In this document: positions 11,341 through 24,978 of the stretch, piece by piece
Layout of the letters: every line of letters begins with the position of its first letter
Numbering within the stretch: position 1 is the first letter of the stretch
Origin: Pseudoscleropodium purum
Taxonomy: Eukaryota; Streptophyta; Bryopsida; Hypnales; Brachytheciaceae
Assembly (NCBI GenBank): GCA_963969395.1
Contig: OZ017797.1
Span: 5,580,001 to 5,644,000 of the forward strand
Reading direction: 5' to 3'
DNA length: 64,000 nt
Program-made: the position numbers and the translations under genes
The notes under the pieces: model-generated
What the model was told of the DNA's origin: nothing
Seen by the model: only the letters and a program-made list of their open reading frames with translations
The model's database searches: none

Positions 11341-11854
11341 TGTCTCTAATGTAGACACAACTATTTCAATGATACAAAATCATTTAGTTTTGGTCATCCC
11401 ACTTTTAACTTTTGCTATATTTTTAATAATTGATACATGCTTCAAGACTTCTACATGACCAAAAGATAAAATGGTAAGAAATTTATAGCAAGTGCCACTA
11501 AAATTCAATAGATAACATTTAAAATTTTATTATAGTGCAAGAAATATGTCTAATTAAATGAAGTGAAATAAAATGTTTTTTGTTTTTGTTTTTAAATTTA
11601 ATAATCCAAAATGTAATATGATTTTTCAACATTATACATTTTTGTGATTTAAGAGATCCAAAACAATTCAAATATGATCATATTTTGGATACAAATGTAA
11701 ATCAACATAACTTAATCTACTTAATTTCACTTTTTATTTTCAAATCCATGTATTTTATCCTATATATTTTAGTTCATATTCAAGTTTTCATTAGTTTAAA
11801 TTTTAATTCTTCCTTAATTTATCAAGCATACATCATAAATAGAGAGGTATAAAT

Positions 11855-12935
11855 AGTACCTTTAAGTGTAGGAGATTATTGATTCAATCTACATATTGTA
11901 GAAAGAAGTACATTTTCAATTTTGTTGCATAAGGGGTTGTTGCCAAGGCTATCAATGCCATATGGTAGAATAAAACAACATCAAATGTTAATGTAGAACA
12001 CTATTGTGGATCTTTTAGTAGCGAAGAATGAAATACTTGTTAAAATAATAAAAGATCAATTATATTCTAAAGAAGATTCAAAATTGAAATAATGGACTTA
12101 TCTAAATTCTTAGTGTACTTACAATAAGAGGTTTGAAATTTGAAGGTTGGAAGTTGAAAACCGTCCAAAGTCATTTGGGATAATAAAGTCAATATTATTA
12201 TTTGTTAAAAGTATTTCCACTAGGTGAGAATTTTCTAGTGGAACATCTGGAAGTTGCAATGTCTCATATTGATTAAAACTAGCAAATCTACAATACAATA
12301 CAATGCCATCATGCAAGTTAGATATAATAAATTCAACAATACTTGAATGTCATTTTGATAATTAAAGAAAACCAAAGTTTGCAATATAACAATAAATTTT
12401 ATAACATATAAGATATGAATATATGAAGGGCACTAAATTTTTCATTAAATTTTTTAAATTTTTATGTAAGAAAATAATCCTTCTAAAGATTCATTGTTGA
12501 TATTAGCAAATGTATTAACTTACATAATTTGTAGACTTTGTGCTATCAAGAATTGAGATGGAAATTCTCTAGTCAACTTGTTGTTTTGGATGTTTCCAAA
12601 CTATATACAAGACAAATATTAAAAATATTAGATTTTATCAATCATATTACATTTGATCAAACACACCATAAAGTCAAATCTAATGGGTTTAAATTTATAG
12701 TTGATCAAGACAATGGCATGACATTACAATTAATAAAAAGAATAGTCATGAACTAACAATGTTTTAAGCAATGGCATGTAGTTGTTTCCGATCCAAGGTG
12801 TTGCCCCCTTGTAGATATCAAGGATAATGTCATTGAAGTAGTTTTTTGATAAGTCCATGTTCCAAAGGTTGAGATAAGGACCAGTGAAGAATGTATCATT
12901 GAAATTATTATTGCTTGATATTCCTGTAAAATAAA
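11855..12935 (-). pseudogene. LRR-RLK: distal LRR exons and LRR C-cap
   Basis: Three LRR-like exons read SSNNNFNDTFFTGPYLNLWN ... MPLLKTL (about 12765-12930), FGNIQNNKLTREFPSQFLIA ... QSLQIM (about 12532-12605) and a diverged unit with EILLTNNNIDFIIPNDFG (about 12119-12316). They are followed by a C-cap with GNNPLCNKIE (about 11855-11960). The middle exon keeps the N-x-L-T-x-x-x-P pattern. Substitutions are more frequent than in exons 1 to 4. Confidence 0.65.
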
Positions 12936-13361
12936 ATTTTATACATGATAAGTGAACTTTAGACAAATGATGATGTAATTTTGAATGATATATCTTACTA
13001 CTAAAAATTAAGATTCTAAAATATCATTTTTTTATATTATCTAAATTGTAATTTAAGCCAAGCTCTTAGTACAATAGAATAATTTTATTGAAATGGTGAA
13101 CTAAATCATTCACCATTTTGCACTATCTCATCATGTTTGGTGTATATTTTTATTTAAAAAAGCATTATATAAGATTTGAAGATTAGCATTTTACATGTAT
13201 AAATATTTAATTGAATTGTCTTCAATTAAAATGAAAGATTAATATATGATGGCAAGATGAATTATTACAGAAAAAAATTATTTGGATAATAAATATTCAA
13301 CTCTAAAATTTGAATTAAAAAATTGAATGAAATTGAATTGCTTTTAGAAATTCAAGAGTAT

Positions 13362-14217
13362 GAAATTTTAGAAAAAAAAGATATTTTTGGACACGTGTAA
13401 CCATAGGATCTTGAAGTCATCTGATTTGAAAATGTGTGGAAAAAATTCCAAAAATTTCCATCATGTAGATTGCAAGATATTAGCATTCAAAATGACAAAA
13501 ATCTTTTTTTTGGCCCTACAAAAAATTGTGGAGTTGCACTTCACAAAGTCATATTTGTATGAAAAAATGTCTAAAATGATGGTTTCTCTTTGGCTTCATT
13601 TTTCAAAGCAAGCTAGCTATATAATTGAATTTTTTTAGATCATTTGGAATTGCACAATATATAGGAAAAAAATAGTGAGTAGAAAGAAGTAGAGAATGAT
13701 TCAAAACACAAAATTGTTAAGAATTTAGTTATGGAATTGAAAAATGCCAATCTCAACGGTTGTAATGTAGTAATAAACAATCTACATTATATGCTTTTAA
13801 TTTTTTTCAAGAAATATTAAAAATTGAATAAAATAAAGGACTTCAAAGTTTATTTTTGAGTAGGAAATCTATAACTGCCTACAAACTAGAACACTCATAA
13901 CTTTCATCTCATAAATCAAAATAGATTGATTCAAAACTTTCCACTTATATATGAATCTTAATTTCAAATTTTTACATTTGAAATGATTTTTTAAGAAATT
14001 TTTTGGTTTACTTACCCATCGAGCATTGAAAATTACATATTATGCAATAACTTTGGAACCATGTAGTCAAAAATTATGAAAATTGTTGGGCCTTAAAGTT
14101 ACTCCTTGGGCACATATAATGTGAAAATTTTAAAGAAAAAAATCAAAATTCCATTTATAGTGAGTTGCCCAAAATTACTATGTTGTCAAAAAAAGCAGTT
14201 TGGTTGTTTAGGGGTTA
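13362..14217 (-). mobile_element. TTAA-family element, copy C (reverse, one end lost)
   Basis: The copy aligns with the copy at 50759-51691 in the same orientation over most of its length, with shared words such as 'taaccataggatctt', 'ttggaattgcacaatatataggaaa' and 'tgttgggccttaaag'. Its right end reads TTTAGGGGTTAT, so TTAA has one mismatch. The left terminal part is missing. It sits in an intron of the receptor-kinase relic. Confidence 0.7.
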
Positions 14218-16600
14218 TACAAAACACAATTCTTACAGATATGTTAGTTTGGAATTGTTGTTCATGTTTCAAAGGTCTACAAATCCAAAAAAATTGTTCA
14301 TGCTCAAATCCCTACACACACCCATATTCATAGATATAAGTCATGGCAATAACCTTGAATCTATTTTTTAATTTAGAGAAATGAAAAATCATTCTAAACC
14401 TTGAAAAATGTATAATTTAATTTATTTTTGGACAATGTTTTGAAAGATATTTTTTTATAAACATTACATAAAACAAAAATTAGAAAATCGCACAAAATTT
14501 GGCTCAAATGAATTAATTTTTTGAAAAATCATCTAGTACTAATTATATTTGTCTTATTGACCATTTTTGGAGTCAATATTTAATGTAGACCTTTAAAAAT
14601 GGTTAATGAAATTGGTCAATGTAATTGAAAAGAAGACTCATACCAATTTGGCTTCATGTATTGTGCCACCAACTCATCTTCAAGACTACTTTTTTGAATT
14701 ATTGATTCAATGTAGGTGAAATTCATATTGATTACACCTATAGTTTATATTTTTATATTTAAAAAAATAATATAAAAGCCTTGAAAATGTAATTTAATAT
14801 GCTAAATTTTATTATTTAATTTTTATGGTTACTATTATTTTGTAATATCCAAAAAATTGAATTTTTGGAATTGAATAAGTTTCTTGCAATTATCCATTGT
14901 TGCACAAACATTGCTGAAATAATCATATTTGTAGATTTATGATCAATTGAATAAGTTAAAATCTTGTGAAGAAAAAGCTTTTAACTTTTAACCAATTTCA
15001 CTATTTCATAGTTTAGAGTATTGCTAATAAATTGTCCCTCTAGTTTGTAAAATATTAAGCGTAAGTTGAACAAAATTTCTTAATCAAATCAAAGTATAAT
15101 TGATGTTTGATTCAAATTTGTTTTTAATGTTAATGTCCAAAACCAATCATACCTTAAGCCCTTAAAGACCAAATATTTGAGTTTCAAACAATGAATTTGT
15201 ATACTATAGATTCTAAGGACTTTGTTTTGCAAATATTCTATAATTCAAAGGATATTGGTAGGTTTGGCCTCATCAAACAACTTTTTTAATTCTAACAATG
15301 ACCTTCAAAAACTAATTGAATAAAAAAATAAAATAAAATTCTTCAATAATGAATATGATTAGAAATTAATATTTTGAAGTTACAACAAGAAATTCTAGAA
15401 AAAATCTTGAATATTCAATTTACAATTGATTTTACAAGAATTTTTCAATTTTTGGCTTCAAATTCTATTAAAAAATATTGATTTGTGTACTAGTTAATTT
15501 AACCATTAAAATGATCTATGAATCATATTTTATTACTATTATTTGAAATTCATCATTAATTATTCTTCTAAATTATATATTATAATACACCTTCACAATT
15601 TGGGAAATCTAGACAATTATCTAATCTTTAAGGGATCAAAATTTATGCATTTATCAATGTGTAAATATAATGAACTAAAGAAGAAATATTATTAATAAAT
15701 ATGAAACTCACAAATATATCTCAATTTCCATTTTATTATATATATTATATTTTAAAACCTCATTTATATTCATATTTAATTTATACCACCTTTTTAGTAT
15801 TGTATTAAAAAATAAATAAAATATTTTCAATATAGTTCTATTATGGCAATAGAACTACATCATTATTAAGCAATGCATATACAAGTGAATTTTAGTCTAC
15901 AATCAAAATATTTTAGCAAGTTGCACTACGTAACAAAATACAAATTGTGTGGATTTTTCATTATCAACTCCATTATTCTTAGATTAAAAAAATTTAGAAC
16001 ATTTTCTTATATTATATCATATAAATTTAGAAGATTAATAACTTATTGTATAAGAATTAAACAGTGCAGTATAAAAAAACAAAATATATATTTTCTAAAT
16101 ATGAAAACAAAGTTTTCAAATTCTTAAAGAACTTGTTTTTCTAGATTTTCTCAAGTTTTACAAAACCATGGAATTCCACGATGAAGAAAGCCATTATTTG
16201 TAATACATAAAATATTAAATAGTTTACAAGTTACAACATTATAAAAATGTTTAATTTAAATCTTATAGAAGCAAATTCAAATTATCATTCAAATTATTAA
16301 ATTTTTTGACAATTATTCAAAATTTGTTTATTGTGATCCATATTACTTTCCAGTAGAATAAGAAACTAATGTAAGATGCAATTTCCAAAAGGCTAAAGGT
16401 CAATCTATGAAAAAATGATTCTTACAATGATTGTAGTCTAGCTTTTCAGCTTTTTGTAGAACTTTTTCAATTTTTTGTGGCATTTCCTATATTATTTATA
16501 TATATATTGAGTATTTAGTGTTAAAGTAGTTCAAAGTACACTAAAAGTTCCAAAAAGTACAAAGATACTTTAGTAAGTAGCCACAAATTAATAGAAAAGG
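14218..16600. other. AT-rich intronic DNA, nothing recognised
   Basis: The stretch is extremely AT-rich and has no ORF with protein-like composition. It lies between exons of the LRR-RLK relic. No terminal inverted repeats were recognised by eye. Confidence 0.5.
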
Positions 16601-18130
16601 GCAAAAAGGCAAAATAAAAGTTAAAGTAAAAGTTTTAGAAAGAAAAAGATAAAAAGAAAAGGAAAAAGATAAAGAGACTGGCACAAATAAAGAAAAGATG
16701 GGAAATTAGGGATTCAGAGGCGTGCAAGGAGATTCCACAGGTTGAGACGTGCCTCGCACCACCTCCGATCACCCCCAAATTTCACCTTTAATTCCTCTCT
16801 TTTCTCTCATTTTCTCTCCTGGGGTATTCATTCTAAATTGTGCTGTAATTCTTGCACGTAATGTGCTGTTTGTAATAGAAGTGCTATTTCTTCAATTGTG
16901 CTGTTTATGGTGTTGTATTGCGTGGAATTTCTTGAATTTGTTGAGGAGCAATCAGGAGTTTTGTGTGTGTGTTTTTGAATTTCGGAAAGCATCTGTGCAC
17001 ACGGTGAGCAATCGGTGGAAATTAGAATGTTTCGGTGAGGAATAGAGGTATAGCAAGGATTGAAATTCGCGGTTTTCGTTTTGAACTGAGATCTAGGAGT
17101 CGCCAGTCAATCACGGGCTCACGCAAGCGCTGCAGTTTCTTTGAGAATTTGAATGGTGTGAAAAGATTGATAGAAGTGTAGTAGTTCGAAGAAGAGATCT
17201 ACAGTCAAAACGGAGTCAAGAATCAATGAAAACGGGCGATTTGGTTTTGAATTCTCGAACTAAAAATTGCCCTAGGAAACACTGAGAGATTTCATTGACG
17301 ATTTGAGGACGCGGTGATCAGGCTATGAAGTACAGAGTGGCGGGGATGGTGCGGGAGAATTGTTGTGTGTACACAGATGATTGAGATTGCAAATCTGATC
17401 AGGCCGGTGTCGCAGGGGTCAGAACTGCTGGAGGGAGGCAGAAGAATCAGAAATTGATAAAAATCCATTCGGGGTAATTGGAGTGCATCAGAAGTTGTGA
17501 GGAGATTGATCTGGATTAAATTAACGATCGGCGGAAGAATTCGGCGTCGCAGTGGTAGACCGGCCATTCTTCGTCGAATTGGCAAATTAGGGATTTGGAT
17601 CGGGATCCCGAGATAGGGTGAGGTGCCAATTGAAGTCCCAAGTTAGGGTTGGAACTTGGACAAGTGTCGATCGAGGTGATGAAACCTCAAATTGTCACCT
17701 GGATTCTGAAAGTGGTTTACTGCCTAGGTACTGACTGGGTATTGCCAGGATATCAACTGGTGTACGAAAATGGGGCTTAAAGGCTTTTAATTAAAATTCA
17801 AGATCATTCATTAAAAACAAATCAAAATAAAGGGTCAAATTTTTCGAACGGCTTTAGGGCCGTACCCCTAATTGGGAACTAGATTTAAAATTCTATTAAT
17901 TATTTTGTATTAATTATTATTAGAATTTGTATTGAAAATTGCATATGTATGTGGTAAATTTGAATTTTAGAATTGTAGGAATTGATTAACCCCTGTATTG
18001 GCCAATATTGTCCCTAGAGTTGTTGAGGGGTAACCCATTGTAAGACTTTCTAAACCCTAAATTCTAATTTCTTTTGAAATACTACAGACGTATATTTGTA
18101 CTAGTTTCAAAATACTATAGTGGGCTGTAC
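16600..18130. other. GC-richer non-coding island inside an intron
   Basis: An A/G-rich lead-in (16600-16720) is followed by about 1.1 kb of markedly higher GC (16730-17780). Stops are dense in all frames and the longest ORFs (about 97-98 codons) resemble no protein. A long untranslated leader or an LTR could look like this. No matching second copy is present in the window, so a solo LTR or a TRIM or LARD fragment is possible but unproven. Confidence 0.35.
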
Positions 18131-18739
18131 TGAGGTCAAGTTTTGCATCGCATACATAAACAAGTCAGTCCACCTTGACAAATTGTCCCAGACATATTGC
18201 CATGAGCCCTACAACACTAGACATGACAGAGACATGCATGTTGAGTCTTTTATCTTATAATGGACTGTTGAGTGTTTCTTGGGCTATTTAGTGGGAATAA
18301 GAAGGAATTTTTTATTCTATCTTCAAAACTTGAGTACAAAATGACATTTGAACACACTACACTAACCTTACATAGATCATTCCCTGGTGTTCGAACTTCA
18401 TAGCGTTTGGAATAGGGATTCCAAAAACCTAACTACAATGATTTAATGTGATTAATTCATGAGTTCTCTTTAGCTCCGAAGTCCATTGAGCTGGAAAGGT
18501 TGTTTCCATTCAAATACTTGCGTTGAATTCCAAACTCTTAAAATGATTAGTTGAATGCATCATTTACCTTCAATTTTTGTACACTCATTTCATTTTTCAA
18601 ATGTTATATAGCTATGCTAAAAGAAAATTGAACGTCATTAATTTTCAAACTATTGCGCACATACAATATAAATAACTATATAAATAATAAACATTTTATC
18701 TACTAAAATTAACTAATGGATAGTAAAGCATGCACTTAC

Positions 18740-20672
18740 AAGTTTTTCAAATTTGGCATTTGTGAGATTTCTTTGGGAATTGGTCCACTCAATTTGTTGT
18801 TGTCAACATATCTACATACAAGCAAGTTAGTTACAAGGAATATGATTGTAGTCTATTAGATCAATGTTAATGATTATTGCAATACACTACAAAAATTGGA
18901 TTCCATTGTTTCTTTAGTATAAAGCATAAAAGTCAAATGCACATTATATAAAAGATTCAAAATTCAAATATGAAAGAAGGTTGGGACTTGGGAGAACTCA
19001 CAAGTTTTGTAAGGATGAGATGTTTACATTGCTATTTCCAAAATTTCCAAATTTGATACTAGTAAAACTATTTTTGGACAAAAACAAATCTTTTAGATTC
19101 AAAGCAGGACCAATGGAGAATGCTCCATTGAATTGGTTATCATCAAGTGCCTTGAAAGTGCACAAAACAACTCCCAAAGTTCAAAGTATCAATAATATAA
19201 ATCATGTATTCACCATTATCACATCTTCATAATAATCCTTTTGATCTTAATAATCTTCTCATCATAGTAGTAGAAATGAGTTCTTGGAGTACCAAAATAC
19301 ACTCAAATAGCTACGAACAAAGATAATATACTTGGGGCTTTTGGAACCGTGTCTCTAGAATTTGATTCTACTTTGATTTCTAGAACTACCCCATGAAAGC
19401 TAGCAATGCCAATGCCAATGAAAGTTGTTGAATGTATTCTCTATGATTGGTTTTCAATACTCAATTTGTTTCTTTAGAAATAAATTCAAACTAATCAATC
19501 ATGATTTAGAATGCCACAATTTGGAAATTATTACAATTTGCCAAGTGCTTTGATTTTGCAAATGAGAAAATTCTTATAAGTGAACAAGAGCTCTGCTAAC
19601 ATTGGCATTGAGATTTTGAAAATCTATTGGTCCTTCCAATTGATTGGAGGTCACATTTCTGTGCAATACATACAATCTCTTATATTGAGTGGATAGTGGA
19701 TTTTTGCACCATAATTTTCACATTATTTCATCCATATGGATGGTCACGTATTCATCCTTACAAAAATTCATTTAGAAACAGAATCACTCTTGACATTAAA
19801 ATTCAATCTTGGCAAACCAAACAAAATCATTTTTTTTATATGCAACATTATTGGATATTGTTGCAAATTATAACAATCATACTTTTAGGATGTTAAATGG
19901 TTCTACAATCTAAGATGATACAATTATTTATTACCAAAGTTGGAATATCAACTTGTAAATGTTTAGGTTATATGGAATTTCCTTTTGTTTTCACTACAAG
20001 AAAATGAGGGTATATATGACTTGTCCACTATGACTTCACCTACAAAAATGATTGTCAAACGACTGTTTTTTAGTCGGTTTTTAGTTGTTTTTGTTGGTGA
20101 AATCATAGTGGACAAGTTGTATATGCCCTCATTTTCTTGTAGTCTTTATTGGTGTCCATTTCACCTTTTTAATTTGGATTTTGAAGAAGTTCTAGGAAAA
20201 CAATAGGATGTCCGTTGGCTTGTGATGGGGTCACATTCTGATAAATTTTGATAAATTTTTTTTTGTATATTTGTAGTTGTATAGTTAAAGTTTTGACATA
20301 ATTTGTTATATTCAATGACAAACATAATGATTAAGAGCATTTGAATGACTTTTTATTAAAATATTCACGCTTATTAAATGATCTTGGAGTACATTCCTAA
20401 CAAAGAATTTTAGCTTGTATATTAGAATTTTGTATTTTGAAAGTATTGCCAATTTGACTACATCATCCTATTTAAATATTACATAATTTAGTACATAGTG
20501 TAGATTCATGAATATGAAGTCGTCTTTTTATACAGAAAGGCAATTTTAAGAGTTAAAGACTTAAAATAGGATAGCTTACAAATACAAAAATACTTGAGTG
20601 TTAAACTAAAGAGAGTCCCCTTTGAGCTCACTTCAAGTTTTCCAATGAATTTGTTCTTCCAAACATATCTAA
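18740..20672 (-). pseudogene. LRR-RLK: three LRR exons (about 20576-20672, 19002-19150, 18740-18811)
   Basis: The first exon reads YVWKNKFIGKL ... LKYFCI, a degenerate LRR. The second reads ALDDNQFNGAFSIGPALNLK, then DLFLSKNSFTS ... SSLQNL, two LRR-like units with no stop. The third is exactly 72 bases and reads YVDNNKLSGPIPKEISQMP, then NLKNL, a textbook plant LRR. The CACTA-like MITE at 19992 lies between the first two. Confidence 0.72.
19992..20143. mobile_element. CACTA-like MITE
   Basis: The segment begins CACTACAAGAAAATGAGGG and ends with the near-complement ...CCCTCATTTTCTTGTAGT. The arms of about 48 bases differ at only a few positions, and only about 55 bases separate them. CACTACAAGAAAA is the classic terminal motif of plant CACTA (En/Spm-type) elements. 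The unit is non-coding and lies in an intron of the LRR-RLK relic. No convincing 3-bp target duplication could be fixed. Confidence 0.82.
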
Positions 20673-21273
20673 AAGGCAAAGATGGTGAAAATTAATTCAA
20701 TATATGAGAATAATTGTTCAACTTCGACAACTTCTGTGAACTCTTTAACAATTTGGCATTCGAAGATGTACCCTAATTAAGTACATTTGATATTGTTACA
20801 CCATTAAAAATGTGCATTAGTCATTTAGACTAGAAAAAATTCCATGAGAATATCTCACATAGCAAACTAGATTAGTTATAAGTCTTTGAAGGTACATTTC
20901 TTTGGTCTAAGGGGCCAATATTTCTACTAGTATTAGCACTTAGTAATAGTGATAATTAGTTTAATAGGGTATTAAAAATCTACCAACAAATATGTTTCAA
21001 AGTTTTTTCATCTTAACCTTGGAAAAAAGTAGTTTATAAATGATCCGATAGCTCTTGTTCATTTTGAAAAATAGATGATTTTCATCTAGCATTATGTTCT
21101 AGGATTTCTTAATGGGATTTACAAATTTGAATTGAATTCTAAGATTAAGATCATGTCATTTTAGTTATTCATGATTTTATACAAGATTTTGTATCAAAAA
21201 AATAGTATATAAAATTATGCAATGTAAATACTTCTTTTTTTACCTTATATTCTTAAAACTTAGGCCATCAAAT

Positions 21274-21290
21274 CCCCCCCCCCCCCTCCC
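21274..21290 (+). repeat. Poly-C run
   Basis: Thirteen consecutive C residues are followed by T and CCC in an AT-rich setting. The exact length is prone to sequencing error. Confidence 0.9.
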
Positions 21291-22509
21291 TTTTGAGCTA
21301 AAGTAACAAAAAAAAGCTTTCCAAATCTAATTTCTACTCCATGTCTCCACTTAAAGCCTCAGAAAAAATCCTCAATACAAGTCTTTAAATGAAAGTTTGA
21401 AGTTGAGATTCATAGCCATATTTGTAAATATAGGACATAGAATGCTAGGATGTTCAACACGATAATACACATTTATTGTGAAACTTGATATTCTTAAAAC
21501 ACATCTTGGATTTGAACTTATTTTTCATCACTTTTTCTTCAAATATTTTCAGTGATTCAAATCTAGAAACCTCAATAAAAATTTTGTAATTATAAAAAAC
21601 ATGTATTTCATTCACATATGTACTAAAACATGTTGATTGAAGGATTCACAAGTGGCAACGCTCTCTTGTAGATCACAAAATAAAGTGACTACAAGTCTAC
21701 AAGGTCCTTAACTTGTTTAGCTCCCATTAGAGAAAATTTAGAGCCTACTTATGGCCATCAAAAAATAGTTTTTTTAATTTACTTATTATTTCTAAAATGT
21801 AGTATTTGCAATACCACCAAAAGTCAAATGATCTATTCTTACCACAAAACTTCTCATTCATCCAAACTAATGCTTTGACTTTTCAAAAACCACATTTTTT
21901 GTATGATGAATTTGATGAAATTGAGGTAAATAATATGTAATTATTTGTGAAGATATAAGCTCGTGGTCTACAAAAATCATGTTTTGACTAGATCCGTTAG
22001 TAGTGGATTTTGAAGTTGGACAGGAGGGTCCTATTCTCCTTCTCCATCCTCGCAAGATTCACTTACATTCCCCTAAGTTTTGAGGCAGCATTAAAAACAT
22101 TGGAGGCCGAAAATCTCTGTGTTAGGCAATCCAAGGTTACTAGGAAGGGAAATCGATCTACTGTTCTATCCCATTTTGAATTTAGTTTGATTAACTTAGT
22201 AAATTAGACTGCGCCTTTCTTTGTTCTGCTTTCAAAGACTATATATATGATCGACATCGAAGTACACGTACGTATGTACGAAGATTGAAAATTGCTCCGA
22301 ACATTCAACTAATAACTGAACTGGAAATTAGAGAACATGGAAAATCAAAGCAAAAAAACAAAGAGTCAGTTCATTATTTCATTTTTTCGGTAATCCTGGT
22401 GTTAGAATCATTGAAGCGGAGACTCGATCTGAATAGCCAGAATTACTAGGAAAACATATGTGACCACGGCAAAGATTGAAGCTCCAAGGGTTCACGTCAG
22501 TGCACTTAC

Positions 22510-22584
22510 ACTTCCATGAGATTGGGCATTTGCCATAACTCAAGTGGCACAGGTCCCGTTAGTTCTGGATGATGATCTAGAAAT
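22510..22584 (-). pseudogene. LRR-RLK exon 4: LRR
   Basis: The 75-base exon joins in phase to read FLDHHPELTGPVPLELWQMP, then NLMEV, one LRR with the plant L-T-G-P-V-P signature. It has a TTTCAG acceptor and a GTAAGT donor. Confidence 0.75.
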
Positions 22585-22724
22585 CTGAAACAATTCAGGT
22601 AAGTATATATGTGAGGCCCATTCAAATGGACGCAAGTTAGTGCAATCGCAATTAATGTCAGGGAAGATTGGAGTCAAAGTTTGGGGCTCGATCGATCAGA
22701 GATGAGTATTCCAAGGAAACTTAC

Positions 22725-22838
22725 AGATATTGCATGTTTATCAATCGACTTATCTCAGGAAGTAGAACTCCTTTGATCCCGTTGAAGCCGCACTGAGAAG
22801 CGTATTCCCAACCACAACGAGAATTGCTTCCATATAAC
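22725..22838 (-). pseudogene. LRR-RLK exon 3: Cys-containing N-cap and first LRR
   Basis: The exon joins exon 2 in phase (M-LYGSNSRCGWEYASQCGF) and ends IKGVLLPEISRLINMQYL, a plant LRR lacking only its last residues. It has canonical splice sites (CACAG acceptor, GTAAG donor) and no stop. Confidence 0.72.
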
Positions 22839-22919
22839 CTGTGAGGGTGGAGAGAATTGGTTAAACCAAGCATGCGTAACATTCTTTAGTATACTTCACC
22901 CTTCTGTTGATGTCAACCC

Positions 22920-23340
22920 AACCAAGGCAAGAGTCTTAACATCTACTTAACATTTATGTATATTAAGTAGTGCTAACATAGTATGAGGAGGGTATGAGAT
23001 TCGAAACTCGATCTAACTCCATAGAGCCTGTGATTGCTGAAAACCCTAAATGAATGATACTTATTGAGTATTTGACAGACATGGACCTCCAAACATGAGG
23101 TTCAAGGTTCAAATCCTCTTGGAGGCACCCGCCTACGTGGCAAGTGGCTTAGGTGGCCTTGGCCCGCATGGCCGGTAGCCTAGGTCTCTAAATTAAAGTT
23201 AGGAGAGCATTACATCAAGATAACTAAACATGTATAGTTACCACTAAGACTTTCTGCGAAGCAAGCTCTTAGGATGTCCATGGGGGGAATTGTAAATGCA
23301 TTAATAATACCCGAGGGCCGGGTGGGGGTCTATGGCTATG
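22920..23340 (+). repeat. SINE-like (tRNA-derived) fragment
   Basis: The piece contains GGTTCAAATCC (about 23107), a close match to the tRNA/SINE B box, within a context 'gaggttcaaggttcaaatcctcttggaggc' shared in style with plant tRNA-derived SINEs. An earlier B-box-like GATTCGAAACTC lies near 22999. The A box and the poly-T or poly-A tail are not clear. It lies between exons 2 and 3 of the receptor-kinase relic. Confidence 0.35.
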
Positions 23341-23890
23341 CTCTTCCAAGAAATCAATTGTACTCAATGGTACTCAATGGTTGAGAGAATGTATGGTGCT
23401 CAATTTGTGGTCAACTCCTATGTTCATCCTAAGTATGACTTTTAGTACTGCCCATCTCCAACGAACTTAAAGACTACATAAAAAGGATATGAATTCCTTT
23501 TCCATGTGGGTTTAGGCAGCTCCTATCCTCAAAAATATTATGAGAATGGGAATCTTATCTAATGCAGCATAGATTGATCGATTATTTCCAAAGGTAGATG
23601 AATGAGGCTGGTCCAAGACTCCAAGTCAGCAAGCCCCTAAATATCATCTCTTCAAACTCCACAAAATTGAGAAACGAAGCGGATTGCATGACCTTGTTTA
23701 ACAACCTTGACCGAAAGATCATATCAAATAGTCGCTCTAAATGGTAGTTACTACCTCTTTTTCATAAACAGAGGGAGTTTTAAGTTAAATACAACCGCTG
23801 CTCAAGCTCTTTTTCCCAACAATAAATTAAGGAACACACGTGCATCATCATAACTCTGTGATTGAGCTCCAAGAAGATGAAATTACTTAC

Positions 23891-24119
23891 ATGAATTTCG
23901 TCAAAGATACTTCATGATAAAAGCCTGTTGCATTGGACTCGACAAGTGCACCAGTGCAGAAAACTCCCACCCATGCCCCTTCGAACTCCAGAGTATTGTC
24001 GAAGTTGTAGGCGGCGCTGGTGTTACATGGGTGTTTGCCATCTGCCACCCATTTGAGAAGCTCGCGAAACTGGGTGTTCTGGCTAGTCCACTTCTGGCGT
24101 ACGACGTTGAAGGCATCAG
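23891..24119 (-). pseudogene. LRR-RLK exon 2: LRR N-cap region
   Basis: The exon joins exon 1 in phase to read HQYE-ADAFNVVRQKW, then FRELLKWVADGKHPC and an N-cap-like FEGAWVGVFC segment, ending TKF. The acceptor is CAG/CTGATG and the donor is AT/GTAAGT. The frame is fully open. A short region with conserved Trp and Cys residues before the first LRR is usual in plant LRR receptors. Confidence 0.7.
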
Positions 24120-24978
24120 CTGAACCAAAAGGCGAGTAATTAATTCAACCCAAAAAACACGAGTTAAACATTCAAGTTCTGCTAAGCCTTCTAAAGTGGT
24201 GTACCTCAAGTAATTTCACTCGTACCTTGAATAGAACACTTTTCTGAAGAACTGGTATTTAACCACGCACTAGATATGGATATGGAGAGCATGTTCATAT
24301 ATGTGGTGTCTCCTTCAAACGTCAATTTCTTTAAATTGACCATATTTTGGCACATTTGAAACATAAATCCACATCTGTCTTAATTTTAGGCCTTTATGAA
24401 CATACATGTCACAATGTTTGGGGTCGAAAATCACGCCACTATAGAGAAATTGACGTTTTCAGTGTTGTGGTGTCATTTCGATCTGTTAATTGACAAAGCA
24501 TCAACGAGCATGCTCTCCATCATTCACGATACGTCTACTAAACTAAATGTTCAACCTCGTTACACCAGTGCCTTGGGGTCAGATGAAACTTCGTACGTCT
24601 AGCAAAGCTCTACAGTACTTCCGCATTCCGTAGTCCATATTATTGAGAAGAATAAGTGATACAAACACTGAACTAGCTAGCTAGATAACCATTAATGAAA
24701 AGCTTGGAAAATCGAGACAGATCCAACATAATGTCAAATCGTTTCCTCATCCAAGTCAAATCTGCACTTTTGGTTGATCGAAGGCTCACATGCACAAAAG
24801 CAGAAAACAGAGAGATTTATTACCTATTTCCGACCAGGCAATGAGCGACCATCTGACACACACAGTTCCCTAGCTCGAAAACTCAAATCGACTGGCTGTC
24901 CATAAAGAAACCCGAATTCCATCAATGAATCACGGACGTACGTACGTACCAAGCAATAATTCACGTGTACGTACGTAC

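Noticed and set aside
17985..18040. Another TTAA-family terminus at 'gattaacccctgta'
   Set aside because: The bases after CCCCT do not match the family and no opposite end was found within 2 kb.
23901..24209. 102-codon minus-strand ORF over LRR-RLK exon 2
   Set aside because: It is in a different frame from the exon that joins its neighbours in phase.
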